Below are positions 1 through 7,106 of a stretch of DNA of 13,582 bases, one piece after another (position 1 is the first letter of the stretch; each line of letters begins with the position of its first letter). This DNA is from Baffinella frigidus (taxonomy: Eukaryota > Cryptophyceae > Cryptomonadales > Baffinellaceae). A program made the position numbers and the translations under genes. The stretch lies in NCBI GenBank assembly GCA_026770585.1, contig MU646353.1:431250-444831 (forward strand), written 5' to 3'. The notes beneath the pieces are model-generated. The model was not told where the DNA came from. It worked only from the letters and a program-made list of their open reading frames with translations, and did no database searches.

Positions 1-83
1 GGGGGGGGGGGGGGGGGTCACCTTGGAAATGGGGGGAGGGGGGCGAGTTGATGAGGAGCCCACATCAAGTGGGGCAGAGCTAG
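1..83. repeat. Half of a CTAGCTCTG-family MITE at the left window edge
   Basis: A run of 17 G leads into a G-rich stretch and then GATGAGGAGCCCA and CAAGTGGGGCAGAGCTAG. The same right arm is seen complete at 12225-12267, and its inverted counterpart closes the window at 13528-13582. Only the right arm is present here, and the left arm lies outside. The poly-G probably marks where the assembly stopped. Confidence 0.75.
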
Positions 84-92
84 AATATCATC

Positions 93-228
93 CGGACGAG
101 TATTTATGATAAATACGCACCGGCAACGAAGTTTACTACAAAAATGCTTTAATAATTACTAGTATGATCCATTTGTGTAGTAAATTTCGTCGCCGGTGCG
201 TATTTATCATAAATACTCGCCGCGATTA
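93..228. mobile_element. Family I palindromic MITE, copy 1
   Basis: Outer inverted repeats are CGAGTATTTATGATAAATAC on the left and its mirror on the right, followed inward by GCACCGGC and a GTTTACTACA/TGTGTAGTAAATTTCGTC stem. The centre TTACTAGTATGATCC is shared with the element at 12757-12873. The 9-bp AATATCATC flanks it at 84-92 and 229-237, a plausible target duplication. It has no coding capacity. Confidence 0.8.
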
Positions 229-297
229 AATATCATCTGGGCGGGCGTCTCTCATGAAGCACTTCATGGCACACCAGGATTGAAACCGTGGGCCATA

Positions 298-420
298 AAC
301 CCTTAACCCTGAACCTCTTCCCTAAACGCTCAACGTGAAACGCTAAACGCTTAACGCAAAGCCCTAAACGCTAAACCCTACACTTTAAACCCTGAACCCT
401 ACCCTAGACCCCACTATCTA
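298..420. repeat. Degenerate telomere-like CCCTAAA tract
   Basis: Repeated variants of CCCTAAAC (CCCTTAACCCT, ACGCTAAACGC, CCCTAAACGC, CCCTGAACCCTA) fill this stretch. Plant-type telomere units are mixed with an ACGCTAAACGC variant. It directly abuts the family I element at 421. It is interstitial and eroded, not a chromosome end. Confidence 0.7.
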
Positions 421-576
421 ATCCCGTGGAGTATTCATAATGAATACGATTTTGGTATATCTTAAGGGGTATAAATAAGACAGTCGTCTATCTAGACTTC
501 ATTTAGAGCCTTAAGATGCACGAGAATCGGATCGGAGATCCCCGAAATCGTATTCATTATGAATACTCGACGGGAT
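421..576. mobile_element. Family I palindromic MITE, copy 2
   Basis: Ends are ATCCCG and CGGGAT. Just inside lies GTATTCATAATGAATAC on the left and its mirror on the right, each itself a palindrome. The right arm CGGAGATCCCCGAAATCG is shared with the copy at 5861-6008. The interior is AT-rich with no coding signal. Confidence 0.8.
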
Positions 577-1274
577 TATATCCGTGCTGGTCCCAGCACT
601 CGACCTGGGGCTACCCACCCGAAAACACTCCTCTAAAAAGAGCATGGGAAGATCGAGCCGTGATAGCAAGAACTGTTCCGCCGCACGGGACTGCAGCGTT
701 GACTGGCAGTGGAACCTGCAGACCGGAGGGCTCTTAGGTATGATGGGCAGCGCGATCGGCCGCCCGTTCGAAAGTTGCTGCGCTTTCTTGTGCGTTGCAT
801 GCCGTACTGACGCGGCGTGCAGCGCCTTATGAGATGCTGACAGCATCGCCCCCCCCCCCGCCAGCTCTTCGCCTTTATGATCCTCTGCCACCCAGCGCCC
901 CTAGTTCAGCGGATGGACAGGAGTGCCTCGGGAGGCGTTCGCCGGATGTGGACCTGGCAGCGGTTCGCTGGGGAAGGCCAGAATCTGGTTGGCATGGTCC
1001 TGCAAACTGGCTTGGCTCGGGGAGGAGGTTGTGGGCTGGTTCAGCAAAAGGGGGGACCAGGGGCAGCGCTCGCGGGCCACCCGTTGACACACTCCAAAAA
1101 CCGTGGGACAGAGCTTGGTGCTTCTTCTCGAGAGAGGGAGAGACTGACCGACGACAGGCGGCGGGGCGCAGACGAGCACACAAAAGGCAAGTGGGAGGAG
1201 CGCTCCCCGCATCACGCCAAGCCGCATCGTCGAGAATCCAAGGCCCTATCTGCAGAAGATCGCCATGCCCGATC
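577..1274. other. No convincing gene; only weak overlapping ORFs
   Basis: Open frames exist on both strands but contradict each other. On the plus strand 584-736 reads through CSVDWQWNLQTGG to a good donor-like AG|GTATGA at about 737, which could be a lone exon. On the minus strand a frame starting at 1227 opens with a signal-peptide-like stretch (MRLGVMRGALLPLAFCVLVC) and would be divergent from the gene at 1409. I recognise no family in either and do not call a gene. A C10 run at 850-859 resembles the poly-C of the MITEs. Confidence 0.35.
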
Positions 1275-1378
1275 CGGCAACGAATTCACAATGGATACGA
1301 TTTCGGGGATCTCCGGTCACGTCCCAAACCAAATGTGTAGTAATTTTCATTGAGAATTGGTTCGGAGATCGTATATGA
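1275..1378. repeat. Degraded family I element
   Basis: GATACGATTTCGGGGATCTC matches the mirrored right arm of the copies at 421 and 5861. TGTGTAGTAATTTTCATTG matches their core, and GGTTCGGAGATCGTAT is a second arm fragment. The terminal palindromes are eroded. It lies about 30 bp upstream of the start codon of the gene at 1409. Confidence 0.6.
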
Positions 1379-1408
1379 GAATAACACTGAGCAGGCTGCC
1401 CCCTCGCG

Positions 1409-3847
1409 ATGTCCCGGCTGCCGCGAGCGGCAGCCGCCTTGGCGGGAGTAGCACTGTGCTGCGTTGCCGTGACCTCGCTGGGGCCGTCGTCGCGGGTGGA
1501 GCTGGTGCAGCGGCGGCGGCAGCAGCTTTACGATAGCGTGTCTGTGGGGCCCTACGGTCTCGACCCGCCCCCCCCATCTCAGTACCGTGATAGAGGAAAG
1601 GCCTTTCCTGCTGCGAGGGCTGCCGGTTGAGTCTGCCGCTAATGCATGGGGCGCTGGTGCAGTGCGTGCGCCAGCGTGCAGTGCCCGCACTTTTTCGCGC
1701 GCTTTCCACGACCAGCCAGCCAGATTGGGAGCCGCTGCCAACGTTGGCAGCGGCCAGGGGTTGGATGCAGAAGGGGGGGTTAGGGTTGGCATGTTCCCGC
1801 AGCGCAGCAAAACTGACATGGCTTGCCTCCACCGGCCACAGGTGGGTACGATGCGAGGACCTATTACTTTCCCGAGGAGGGCACGGACGTGACAACCCCA
1901 CCTCCCCCTGTGCTGGTGTTACCTGTGTCGAGTCGTTGAAAGAATTCTTTCACAATCACTGCATCCGAGAGCGCAACACCCAACGTTTACCCTGCCATTC
2001 CCTGTGAAACCCCTAAATCCTGAACCCAACCCCCTAACCCCTAAATCCTAAGCCATAAACCCTCACTCCTAAACCCTTAAACTCAACGTGCAGGGTGGCA
2101 TGTACCAGAGCGTGGGCAAGGACTACAATGCGATCCAGCCTATTCCGGTACAAACACCAACGACCTCAACCTCCCTTCGTCCCATACTTTCGCCTCGTGC
2201 ACAGCAGAGGGATCCCACGGTGAACTTCTCAGTGATTTCTCTCCGACTTGACGTGACCGCCCACGAGAGTCCACCAGCCCTCACGGAGGGACCAAATGGA
2301 TGATTCTCGACCTTTTGAGCAAAATAGCTTTAAAACTCCCAAAGCCCTGAGAATGGGAGTTTTAAAGGATTTCTTTTTTGTCAGCGGGGTCGATTCGACC
2401 CCGCTGCAAGGGAGAAATTGCTTTACAAAATTCGAGATTTGGTCTCACCGTGAGGGTTGGTGGGTCCAGCTCTGCCTCAGTTAATTCGGGCGCCTCGTTA
2501 AATACGTTTAGATGCTCTTTGTACTGGATCGTTTGACCGGAGCCCGGGTCTAAATGTATTGAATGAGGAGCCCGGATTAACTGCGGCAAAGCTAGAGAGC
2601 GCTCCCCTTTTGGCTTGGAGCTGCACCTGAGAAATCTGAGAACATTTGGGGTATTTTTTAAGGGTGCATACGCCGACCAACACAGGAAATGGCGTTTTAC
2701 ACAAGGTAAAGCCGACTGGATGGGTTGGGCAGGATAACAACATCTACCAGAACTTCCAAGGGCCTTCTCCGCCGCAGGGGTCGTTAGTACCGTGGTAAGC
2801 CGCCCTGCACCCTCCTCTTTGCACCACCAGCCCTCCGAGGCGGACCAAATCGAGGCTGGAGCGTGCGCCAATTCCTCGGGCGGCACCTTCGAAAACCTCT
2901 GCACCCTCCTTCTGGCGCGCCAGTGCATGAAATGAATATTCATTTCAATCAATTCCCTGACCTGGCCCCCGTTCCTCGCTTGAAACAGGACGTGGGAGGA
3001 TGCTATGTATCCCTTAAGTGACCAACGGGCGAATAATCGCCCGTGGAAGCCCTAGGCAGGTCCTAGGGCCCTACGGTAGGGCGTATGAGCCTACTGGTCA
3101 CTTAAGGGATAAATGTCGTAGAGAGGGAATTTCCCTCGCTCCATCACTTTTCAAAGTCAACGTGACTCACGATTTTTCGTATTTTTGGAACAGGACGTGG
3201 GAGGATGCTATGTATCAGGGGCAGGCTGAGCCGACGGTGGAGTCTCGGGGGAGCCTGATGCCGTGGACATGGGAGGATGCGGTGTACCAGGTCAGCCATG
3301 TCTGAGGGTGGGAATTGCCGGCAACTCTCATTGATGGCACCTCTCACCCTCACCCGCCAACTTCCGGAGGCCGTCCACCCACAACACCTTGCTCCAACCC
3401 ACACAGCGGACTTCGAAGGGGTTTTGAATAACCCCTGAGCGACAAGACCCAGGACCCTACGGTAGGCAACCCGTGTACCAGGTCATTCCTCGAGCGCTGC
3501 CCACCGAGACAAAAAGTCGAGAGTGGAACGTCTCAACGCAAAAGTGGAACGTTAAGTTAAGTTACGGTGGAGACCGCGGCAACTCTCGCCCTCACCTGTC
3601 AACTTAGGGAGGCCTGCAACAAGCAACTCGATACAGGGGTACCTCGCTCATAAGAACGCGCCTCCCCCTAGGACCCTACAGTATGCCTATGCCCAGGGCC
3701 CTATGGTGGTCCCTAGGGGGGGGGTAGTTTTTTTATGAGCGAGATAGCCCTGTAGCCCACTGGACCTTGAAAGCGCGCCCCGACCGCATCTGGCCATCAG
3801 TTGAGTGCGGTTGGAGAGCAGATACAGCGAGAGAGAGAGAAGAAAAA

Positions 3848-3879
<32 letters not shown>

Positions 3880-4960
3880 GGAGAGAGAGAGACAGACAGA
3901 CAGACACAGAGAGAGAGGAGAGGGGGGAGATCTGAGCATCAAGGTGACCGCCGCAGGGGTGCAAAGAGGAGGTTGCAGAGTGGCTTATCACGGTACTAAC
4001 GACCCTGGGAGGGGAACTCCGGACTGAAGACGCGACGCGACCGCATTTGACCATCAATTTGACCATGAAGTTGACCGCCGCAGGGCGCCGCGGGACCGGC
4101 GTCGAACAACTTCGCCAACACCGACTGGGATGTGAGTCTCCGCCTTTTTTACCCCAAACCCTACACCCTAAACCCTAAACCCTAGACCCTAGACCCTAGA
4201 CCCTAAACCCTAAACCCTAAACCCTACACCCTACACCCTACACCCTACACCCTAAACCCTAAACCACAAACCCTAAAACACAAACCACAAACCCTAAACC
4301 ACAAACTCTAAACCCTAAACCCTGAACCACCAGACACGCTCAGTCGCCCACAGTGCCTTGCCTGCCCCCGTGTGCATCCATACAGGGGTACCTCGTTCAT
4401 AAGAAAGTGCCTCCTCCCCCTAGGACCCCACAGTAGGCCTATCTAGGGCCATACGGTGGTCCTAGGGGGGGGCAGTTTCTCATGAGCGAGGTAGCCCTGT
4501 CCACTTAGCAGCCAACGGGGGCTTCACGGATACAGTCCATCTGAACGATTTGTACTAGAATCTTATCCATTACCCTAGAACCTAACCGGAATTTCGAGAC
4601 CTCACTAGCCTCTCGCGCACCGCCCACGCTGTCTGAGAGCGGTCCACTTAGTGCGGTCCACTTAGCAGGGTCCACTTGTCGCCATAAGTGGCCCTCTGTC
4701 AGGGCAACTCGACTGACGCGCGTCCCTTGCCACGCCAGGTCATTTGTCGGAATTTCAGATGCATGTCTTGTTTTAAATTTTGTACCCGGATCCGAAATTC
4801 GGAGCAACAAATCGGACGTGGAAAGGAGAAGGAGAAGCTCTCACGTGGGACCGCACACTCATTTAGTACCAGGAAACGAAGCGTTGCGTCCTGAAATTCT
4901 GACTCATGACCTGGCGTGGCACAGGACGTGATCTACCAGGAGCCTCTGCCCGCGGAGTAG
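1409..4960 (+). CDS. Six-exon gene for a secreted or targeted protein with repeated YQ motifs (unknown function)
   Basis: I join exons 1409-1586, 1842-1915, 2094-2147, 2733-2794, 3194-3290 and 4925-4960. All five introns are GT...AG, the phases agree (1,0,0,2,0), and the total is 501 nt, or 166 residues plus TAG. The N-terminus (MSRLPR then AAAALAGVALCCVAV) looks like a signal or targeting peptide. The mature part is rich in Tyr and Pro and repeats a motif: GGMYQ, DNNIYQ, WTWEDAMYQ, WTWEDAVYQ, DVIYQ. The phase-2 join CCGTG|GACGTGG recreates P-W-T-W-E-D, which also occurs uninterrupted later in exon 5; this is strong internal support. I recognise no family. Introns 2, 3 and 5 hold telomere-like repeat and MITEs. 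The weakest point is the last donor (GTCAGC at 3291); read-through would instead stop at 3305 after VSHV. The 1.6-kb last intron is the longest. Confidence 0.6.
1990..2090. repeat. Telomere-like tract forming the 3' part of an intron
   Basis: AACCCCTAAATCC, CCCCTAACCCCTAAATCC and CCTAAACCCTTAAACTC lead straight into CAACGTGCAG, the acceptor of exon 3. A diverged inverted copy of this whole stretch, acceptor included, lies at 5717-5840. The C/T-rich repeat may supply the polypyrimidine tract. Confidence 0.65.
2269..2466. mobile_element. Unclassified MITE inside intron 3
   Basis: The left end CCACCAGCCCTCACGG...GACCAAAT mirrors the right end ATTTGGTCTCACCGTGAGGG. The interior has a second inverted repeat (TTTAAAACTCCC / GGGAGTTTTAAA, 2331-2368) and a 12-bp-arm hairpin CAGCGGGGTCGA-T-TCGACCCCGCTG at 2383-2407. 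There is no coding capacity. It abuts the next element at 2468. Confidence 0.7.
2468..2595. mobile_element. CTAGCTCTG-family MITE, diverged copy
   Basis: The left arm CAGCTCTGCCTCAGTTAATT...GGGCGCCTC mirrors the right arm GATGAGGAGCCCGGATTAAC...AAAGCTAG (2563-2595 region). A second inner pair, AATACGTTTAGAT / TCTAAATGTATT, lies inside. The arms match the window-edge half elements. It lacks the poly-C tract of the other copies. Confidence 0.75.
2928..2947. repeat. Perfect 20-bp palindrome in intron 4
   Basis: TGAAATGAATATTCATTTCA equals its own reverse complement. No recognised element surrounds it. It could be a residual palindrome of a family I element. Confidence 0.6.
2985..3009 (+). pseudogene. 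Truncated duplicate of the start of exon 5
   Basis: ACAGGACGTGGGAGGATGC and the following TATGTA repeat the acceptor and first codons of exon 5 (3190-3214) exactly. This copy stops at the TA of the Tyr codon where a family B element begins. The sequence after the element does not continue the exon, so it is a dead exon fragment. Confidence 0.6.
3010..3109. mobile_element. Family B MITE, copy 1
   Basis: Ends TCCCTTAAGTGACC and GGTCACTTAAGGGA are exact inverses, flanked by TA on both sides. An inner hairpin ACGGGCGA/TCGCCCGT lies near the left end. The inner right half carries CCTAGGGCCCTACGGTAGGG, close to the core of family A. Confidence 0.85.
3400..3473. repeat. Dispersed 74-bp repeat D, copy 1
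   Basis: CACACAGCGGACTTCGAAGG through GGACCCTACGGTAGGCAACC recurs at 11447-11521 in the same orientation with only a few differences. It includes a GGGGTT/AACCCC hairpin in this copy. Both copies lie in introns of the two called genes. Confidence 0.8.
3632..3754. mobile_element. Family A MITE (copy a), in intron 5
   Basis: TACAGGGGTACCTCGCTCAT on the left, and the inverse ATGAGCGAGATAGCCCTGTA on the right. The core is CCTAGGACCCTACAGTATGC...GGGCCCTATGGTGGTCC, bordered by C/G runs. TA lies on both sides. No coding capacity. Confidence 0.9.
3829..3923. repeat. GA/GACA microsatellite
   Basis: Long runs of GA broken by AAAAAATA, followed by GACA units. The open frames through it on both strands are repeat artefacts. 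The sequence GACCGCATCTGGCCATCA before it (3782-3799) recurs as GACCGCATTTGACCATCA after it (4039-4056). Confidence 0.9.
4151..4325. repeat. Interstitial telomere-like CCCTAAA array
   Basis: More than 20 units of CCCTAAA with blocks of the variants CCCTAGA and CCCTACA, then ACAAACCCTAAACCACAAAC higher-order variants. It is the longest such tract here and lies within the last intron of the gene at 1409-4960. Plant/algal-type telomere repeat, interstitial. Confidence 0.9.
4381..4500. mobile_element. Family A MITE (copy b)
   Basis: TACAGGGGTACCTCGTTCAT on the left and ATGAGCGAGGTAGCCCTGT on the right, with C-rich and G-rich inner arms and core CCCACAGTAGGCCTATCTAG. The right-flank TA has decayed to TC. 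Confidence 0.9.
4730..4919. mobile_element. Family H MITE, copy 1 (190 bp)
   Basis: The left end CCACGCCAGGTCAT...GGAATTTCAG is mirrored by CTGAAATTCT...ATGACCTGGCGTGG. A second copy of the same length lies at 6797-6986 in the opposite orientation. The right end sits 5 nt from the AG acceptor of the last exon at 4925. Confidence 0.85.
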
Positions 4961-4988
4961 GTGCAGGGGAACCTCACGCAGAAGGTGC

Positions 4989-5274
4989 GTGTCATCTGGT
5001 AACGGTCGGTGGCGCGTCCTTCACATGTAAGAAACGCTGGGCAAACGGTCGGTGGCACGTTTTTGGTGGAGTACCGGGGTACCTCGCTCATAAGAAACCG
5101 CCCCCTCCCCCAGGACCACCCTAGGACCCTAGGCATGGTCCTACTGTATGGTCCTAGGGGGGGGCGGTTTCTTATGAGCGAGGTGAACCTGTAATCTGAG
5201 AACGGTCGGTGGCGCGTTCTTCAAATTTAAGAAACGCTGGGCAAACGGTCGGCGGCACGTTTTTTGGTGGAGTA
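4989..5274. repeat. Tandem pair of about 85-bp repeats split by a family A MITE
   Basis: 4989-5073 and 5190-5274 are near-identical (AACGGTCGGTGGCGCGT, AAGAAACGCTGGGCAAACGG, TTTGGTGGAGTA). Each contains AACGGTCGGYGGCRCGT twice, 42 bp apart. The family A element occupies 5074-5191 at the TA that closes copy 1. Copy 2 has the same GGAGTA without an element, so it is an empty site. Confidence 0.85.
5072..5193. mobile_element. Family A MITE (copy c)
   Basis: TACCGGGGTACCTCGCTCAT and ATGAGCGAGGTGAACCTGTA ends with poly-C and poly-G arms. It lies at a TA in the first of two tandem repeats, and the second repeat shows the uninterrupted target. Confidence 0.9.
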
Positions 5275-5289
5275 GGAAGTGTGCGGACT

Positions 5290-5401
5290 AGTGTGGACAG
5301 GTCCGCCTCGGGACTGGCCCGTCTGGGGAGAGACAGGCCCGCCTCGGGATGGACAGGCCCGCCTCGGGACAGGCTCGCCTCGGGACAGGCGCGTCTCGGG
5401 A
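5290..5401. repeat. GC-rich minisatellite
   Basis: Irregular units of GGACAGGCCCGCCTCGGGA, about 16-20 bp, repeated five to six times. Open frames through it on both strands are repeat artefacts. Confidence 0.8.
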
Positions 5402-5521
5402 GCTATTGGAGCTCTTTGATGGAGTAGAGTGATATTGATTGGGTGTTTCGGGAAGAGTCCCCACCTGGTCGACGGGCCCCGGAGATGTGGCTCTCTCAGT
5501 AAAGGAACGGGAACTCACTGG

Positions 5522-5580
5522 TACAGGGGTACCTCGCTCATAAGAAACTGCCCCCCCCTAAGGATCACCGTAGGGCCCTA
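5522..5580. mobile_element. Loose left arm of a family A MITE
   Basis: TACAGGGGTACCTCGCTCAT, poly-C and AAGGATCACCGTAGGGCCCTA, then a complete family A element starts at the shared TA at 5579. The right arm of this first copy is missing, so the second copy either inserted into it or replaced part of it. Confidence 0.8.
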
Positions 5581-5701
5581 CAGGGGTACCTCGCTTATAT
5601 AAGAAACCGACCCCCCCTAGGACCCTACAGTAGGCCTATGCCTAGGGCCCTACGGTGGTCCTATGGGGGGGGCAGTTTCTTATGAGCGAGGTACCCCTGT
5701 A
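5579..5701. mobile_element. Family A MITE (copy d), near-consensus
   Basis: TACAGGGGTACCTCGCTTAT on the left and ATGAGCGAGGTACCCCTGTA on the right, with core CCTAGGACCCTACAGTAGGC...GGGCCCTACGGTGGTCC. It lies inside the exon 3-like part of the inverted pseudogene. Confidence 0.9.
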
Positions 5702-5860
5702 GCTGCGCATGCCACCCTACACGTTGAGATTAGGGTTTAGGGTTTAGAATCCAGTGTTTCGGGTTTCGGGTTGAGGGTTTCGGGGTTTCACAGGGAATGG
5801 GTGGGAGTAAGTGGGGTGTGGCGCTCTCGGGTACGGATTGGATCAGCGGTTGAAGATTTC

Positions 5861-6008
5861 ATCCTGGGTAGTATTTCTGAGAAATACGATCCTGGCAACG
5901 AAAATTACTACACACCGGACATTTTCAGTCACGTCCGTGTAGTAATTTTCGTTGCAAATCGAATCGGAGATCCCCGAAATCGTATTTCTCAGAAATACTC
6001 GCCGGGAT
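5861..6008. mobile_element. Family I palindromic MITE, copy 3
   Basis: Ends ATCCTGG and CCGGGAT. Subterminal palindromes are GTATTTCTGAGAAATAC and its mirror. An inner perfect stem pairs AACGAAAATTACTACAC with GTGTAGTAATTTTCGTT around a second stem ACGGAC-like/GTCCGT. It lies within the intron of the inverted pseudogene. Confidence 0.85.
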
Positions 6009-6248
6009 GAGATTGTTTGACGCTCCGTCTCAACGCAGCGCCCGCCCCCCGACTTGACGCAGGCCATCAACAGTGGAGCGGTCTGGCGGAAGGGCTCCGC
6101 TCGGGCGCTCGAGACACACAGAGACATCGTGTGCGAGTGGTATCCCCAGAAGAGGGGGAGGTGGGGTTGTCACGTATGCGCACTCTTCGGAATTCATGTC
6201 AGAGAGAGGTTGATAATTTATTGCCAAATAATCAGCGTCAGTGCCATG

Positions 6249-6796
6249 CTACCCATTGTGCCACTTACTGTACCCCGGAATTCATGTAACAGATCCTCGC
6301 ATCGTACCACTGAGAATATTCCGTAAAGGGTTTACAGACTATTCCCGAGTTGACGTGCTGGGTGTGCGGTGCAAATACATCAACTTTGGGGCGAAAAGTT
6401 ATGTCGAGCCTCGTAACCTCCCGTGGTAAAACAGCTCCAATTCCCATCGGGGTCCGGATCGGGAAGGGCGGAAGGGGCATGGCGATCACCAGCAGATTCG
6501 ATGTCTGTACATCGAGTGTGTCTTGGATTTTCGACGATGCGGCTAGGCGTGCTGCGGGGAGCGCTTATCCACTCGAGGCTAGAAATGTGACTTTTTCTAA
6601 CTTTACAAGCCTTTTTTTAACTTTACAAGTCTTTTACAAGTGGACTGATATGTAGTAATTTTTACACAAATATCGCGTTTGGTGACGTTCCTCCCGTATA
6701 TATGAGATCAACGTGGCCAAGCCTGCCCGTGACTGGTACCAAAATTCAAAACCCCACATTTAAAACACTCCCTCTTCCAGCCTCGAGTGGATGCTG
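6249..6796. other. No gene recognised
   Basis: The longest frame (6350-6655, +) has no recognisable motif and no splice-supported partners. GGAATTCATGT occurs at 6189 and again at 6278. AACTTTACAAGYCTTTT is repeated around 6599-6640. GTAGTAATTTTTACAC at 6654 resembles the family I core, so a decayed copy may be here. Confidence 0.4.
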
Positions 6797-6986
6797 CCAC
6801 GGCAGGTCATTAGTCAGAATTACAGGACGCAACGGTTCGTTTCGTGGTACTAAATGGTACGTAGCCACCCGGCGACACTCAATTCCTCGTCCTTTCCACG
6901 TTCGGTCCGAATACATTTTTTTCGGATTCGGGTACAAAATTTAAAAAACACTTTTAACTGAATTTCTCACAACTGACCTGGCGTGG
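6797..6986. mobile_element. Family H MITE, copy 2 (190 bp)
   Basis: CCACGGCAGGTCATTAGTCA...ACAGGACGCAACG on the left matches the reverse complement of the right end of copy 1. CGGATTCGGGTACAAAATTT and GACCTGGCGTGG on the right match its left end. Same length as copy 1, opposite orientation. Confidence 0.85.
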
Positions 6987-7106
6987 CTTGTCTGCCGATT
7001 GCTGAATTTTGCTGCCTGCCTTAATTGATAGACCGCCGACAGACTGGCTTTCGCATAACCTTAGTTTTTCAGGACTTTGAACACACTACGAACCGGTGCT
7101 GTGTCG

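Larger units (their letters stand above)
5511..6248 (-). pseudogene. Broken inverted relative of the YQ-motif gene
   Basis: On the minus strand, 6248-6147 encodes EECAY then VTTPPPPLL, matching exon 2 of the gene at 1409 (EEGTD then VTTPPPPVL). The stretch 5840-5717 matches its intron 2: CCGAGAGCGC, CCATTCCCTGTGAAACCCC, telomere-like repeat, TCAACGTGTAG acceptor. Then 5716-5701 gives GGTGGCATGCGCAGC, matching the start of exon 3. A family A pair (5522-5702) interrupts the following TAC codon. Joining the two sides reads GGMRSYQ then TGA, against GGMYQS in the intact gene. No signal-peptide exon was found upstream to about 6700. The exon 2-like donor (CTG|GGGATA) lacks GT. I call it a decayed partial copy; a diverged live paralog is less likely. 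Confidence 0.6.

Noticed and set aside
795-1353. Long overlapping ORFs of 158-181 codons on the plus strand
   Set aside because: They conflict with one another and with minus-strand frames, use a poly-C run as a Pro tract, run into a decayed MITE and show no motif.
2383-2407. Intrinsic transcription terminator
   Set aside because: The perfect hairpin lacks a following T-run and lies in the middle of a MITE within an intron.
3469-3603. Extra exon of the YQ gene starting CCCGTGTACCAGGTC
   Set aside because: It reads PVYQVIPRALPTE and has a tempting YQ, but its upstream part is repeat D with no acceptor in phase, and it resembles a duplicate of the exon 5 end and following intron (compare 3281-3360). 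Kept out of the model.
3733-4066. ORFs rich in Arg/Glu or Ser/Leu
   Set aside because: They read through the GA microsatellite on each strand and have no other content.
4151-4325. A chromosome end
   Set aside because: The CCCTAAA array is interrupted by variants and has exons of one gene on both sides, so it is interstitial.
5209-5518. ORFs with repeated RPASG-like or PRRACP-like units
   Set aside because: They are translations of the GC-rich minisatellite at 5290-5401.
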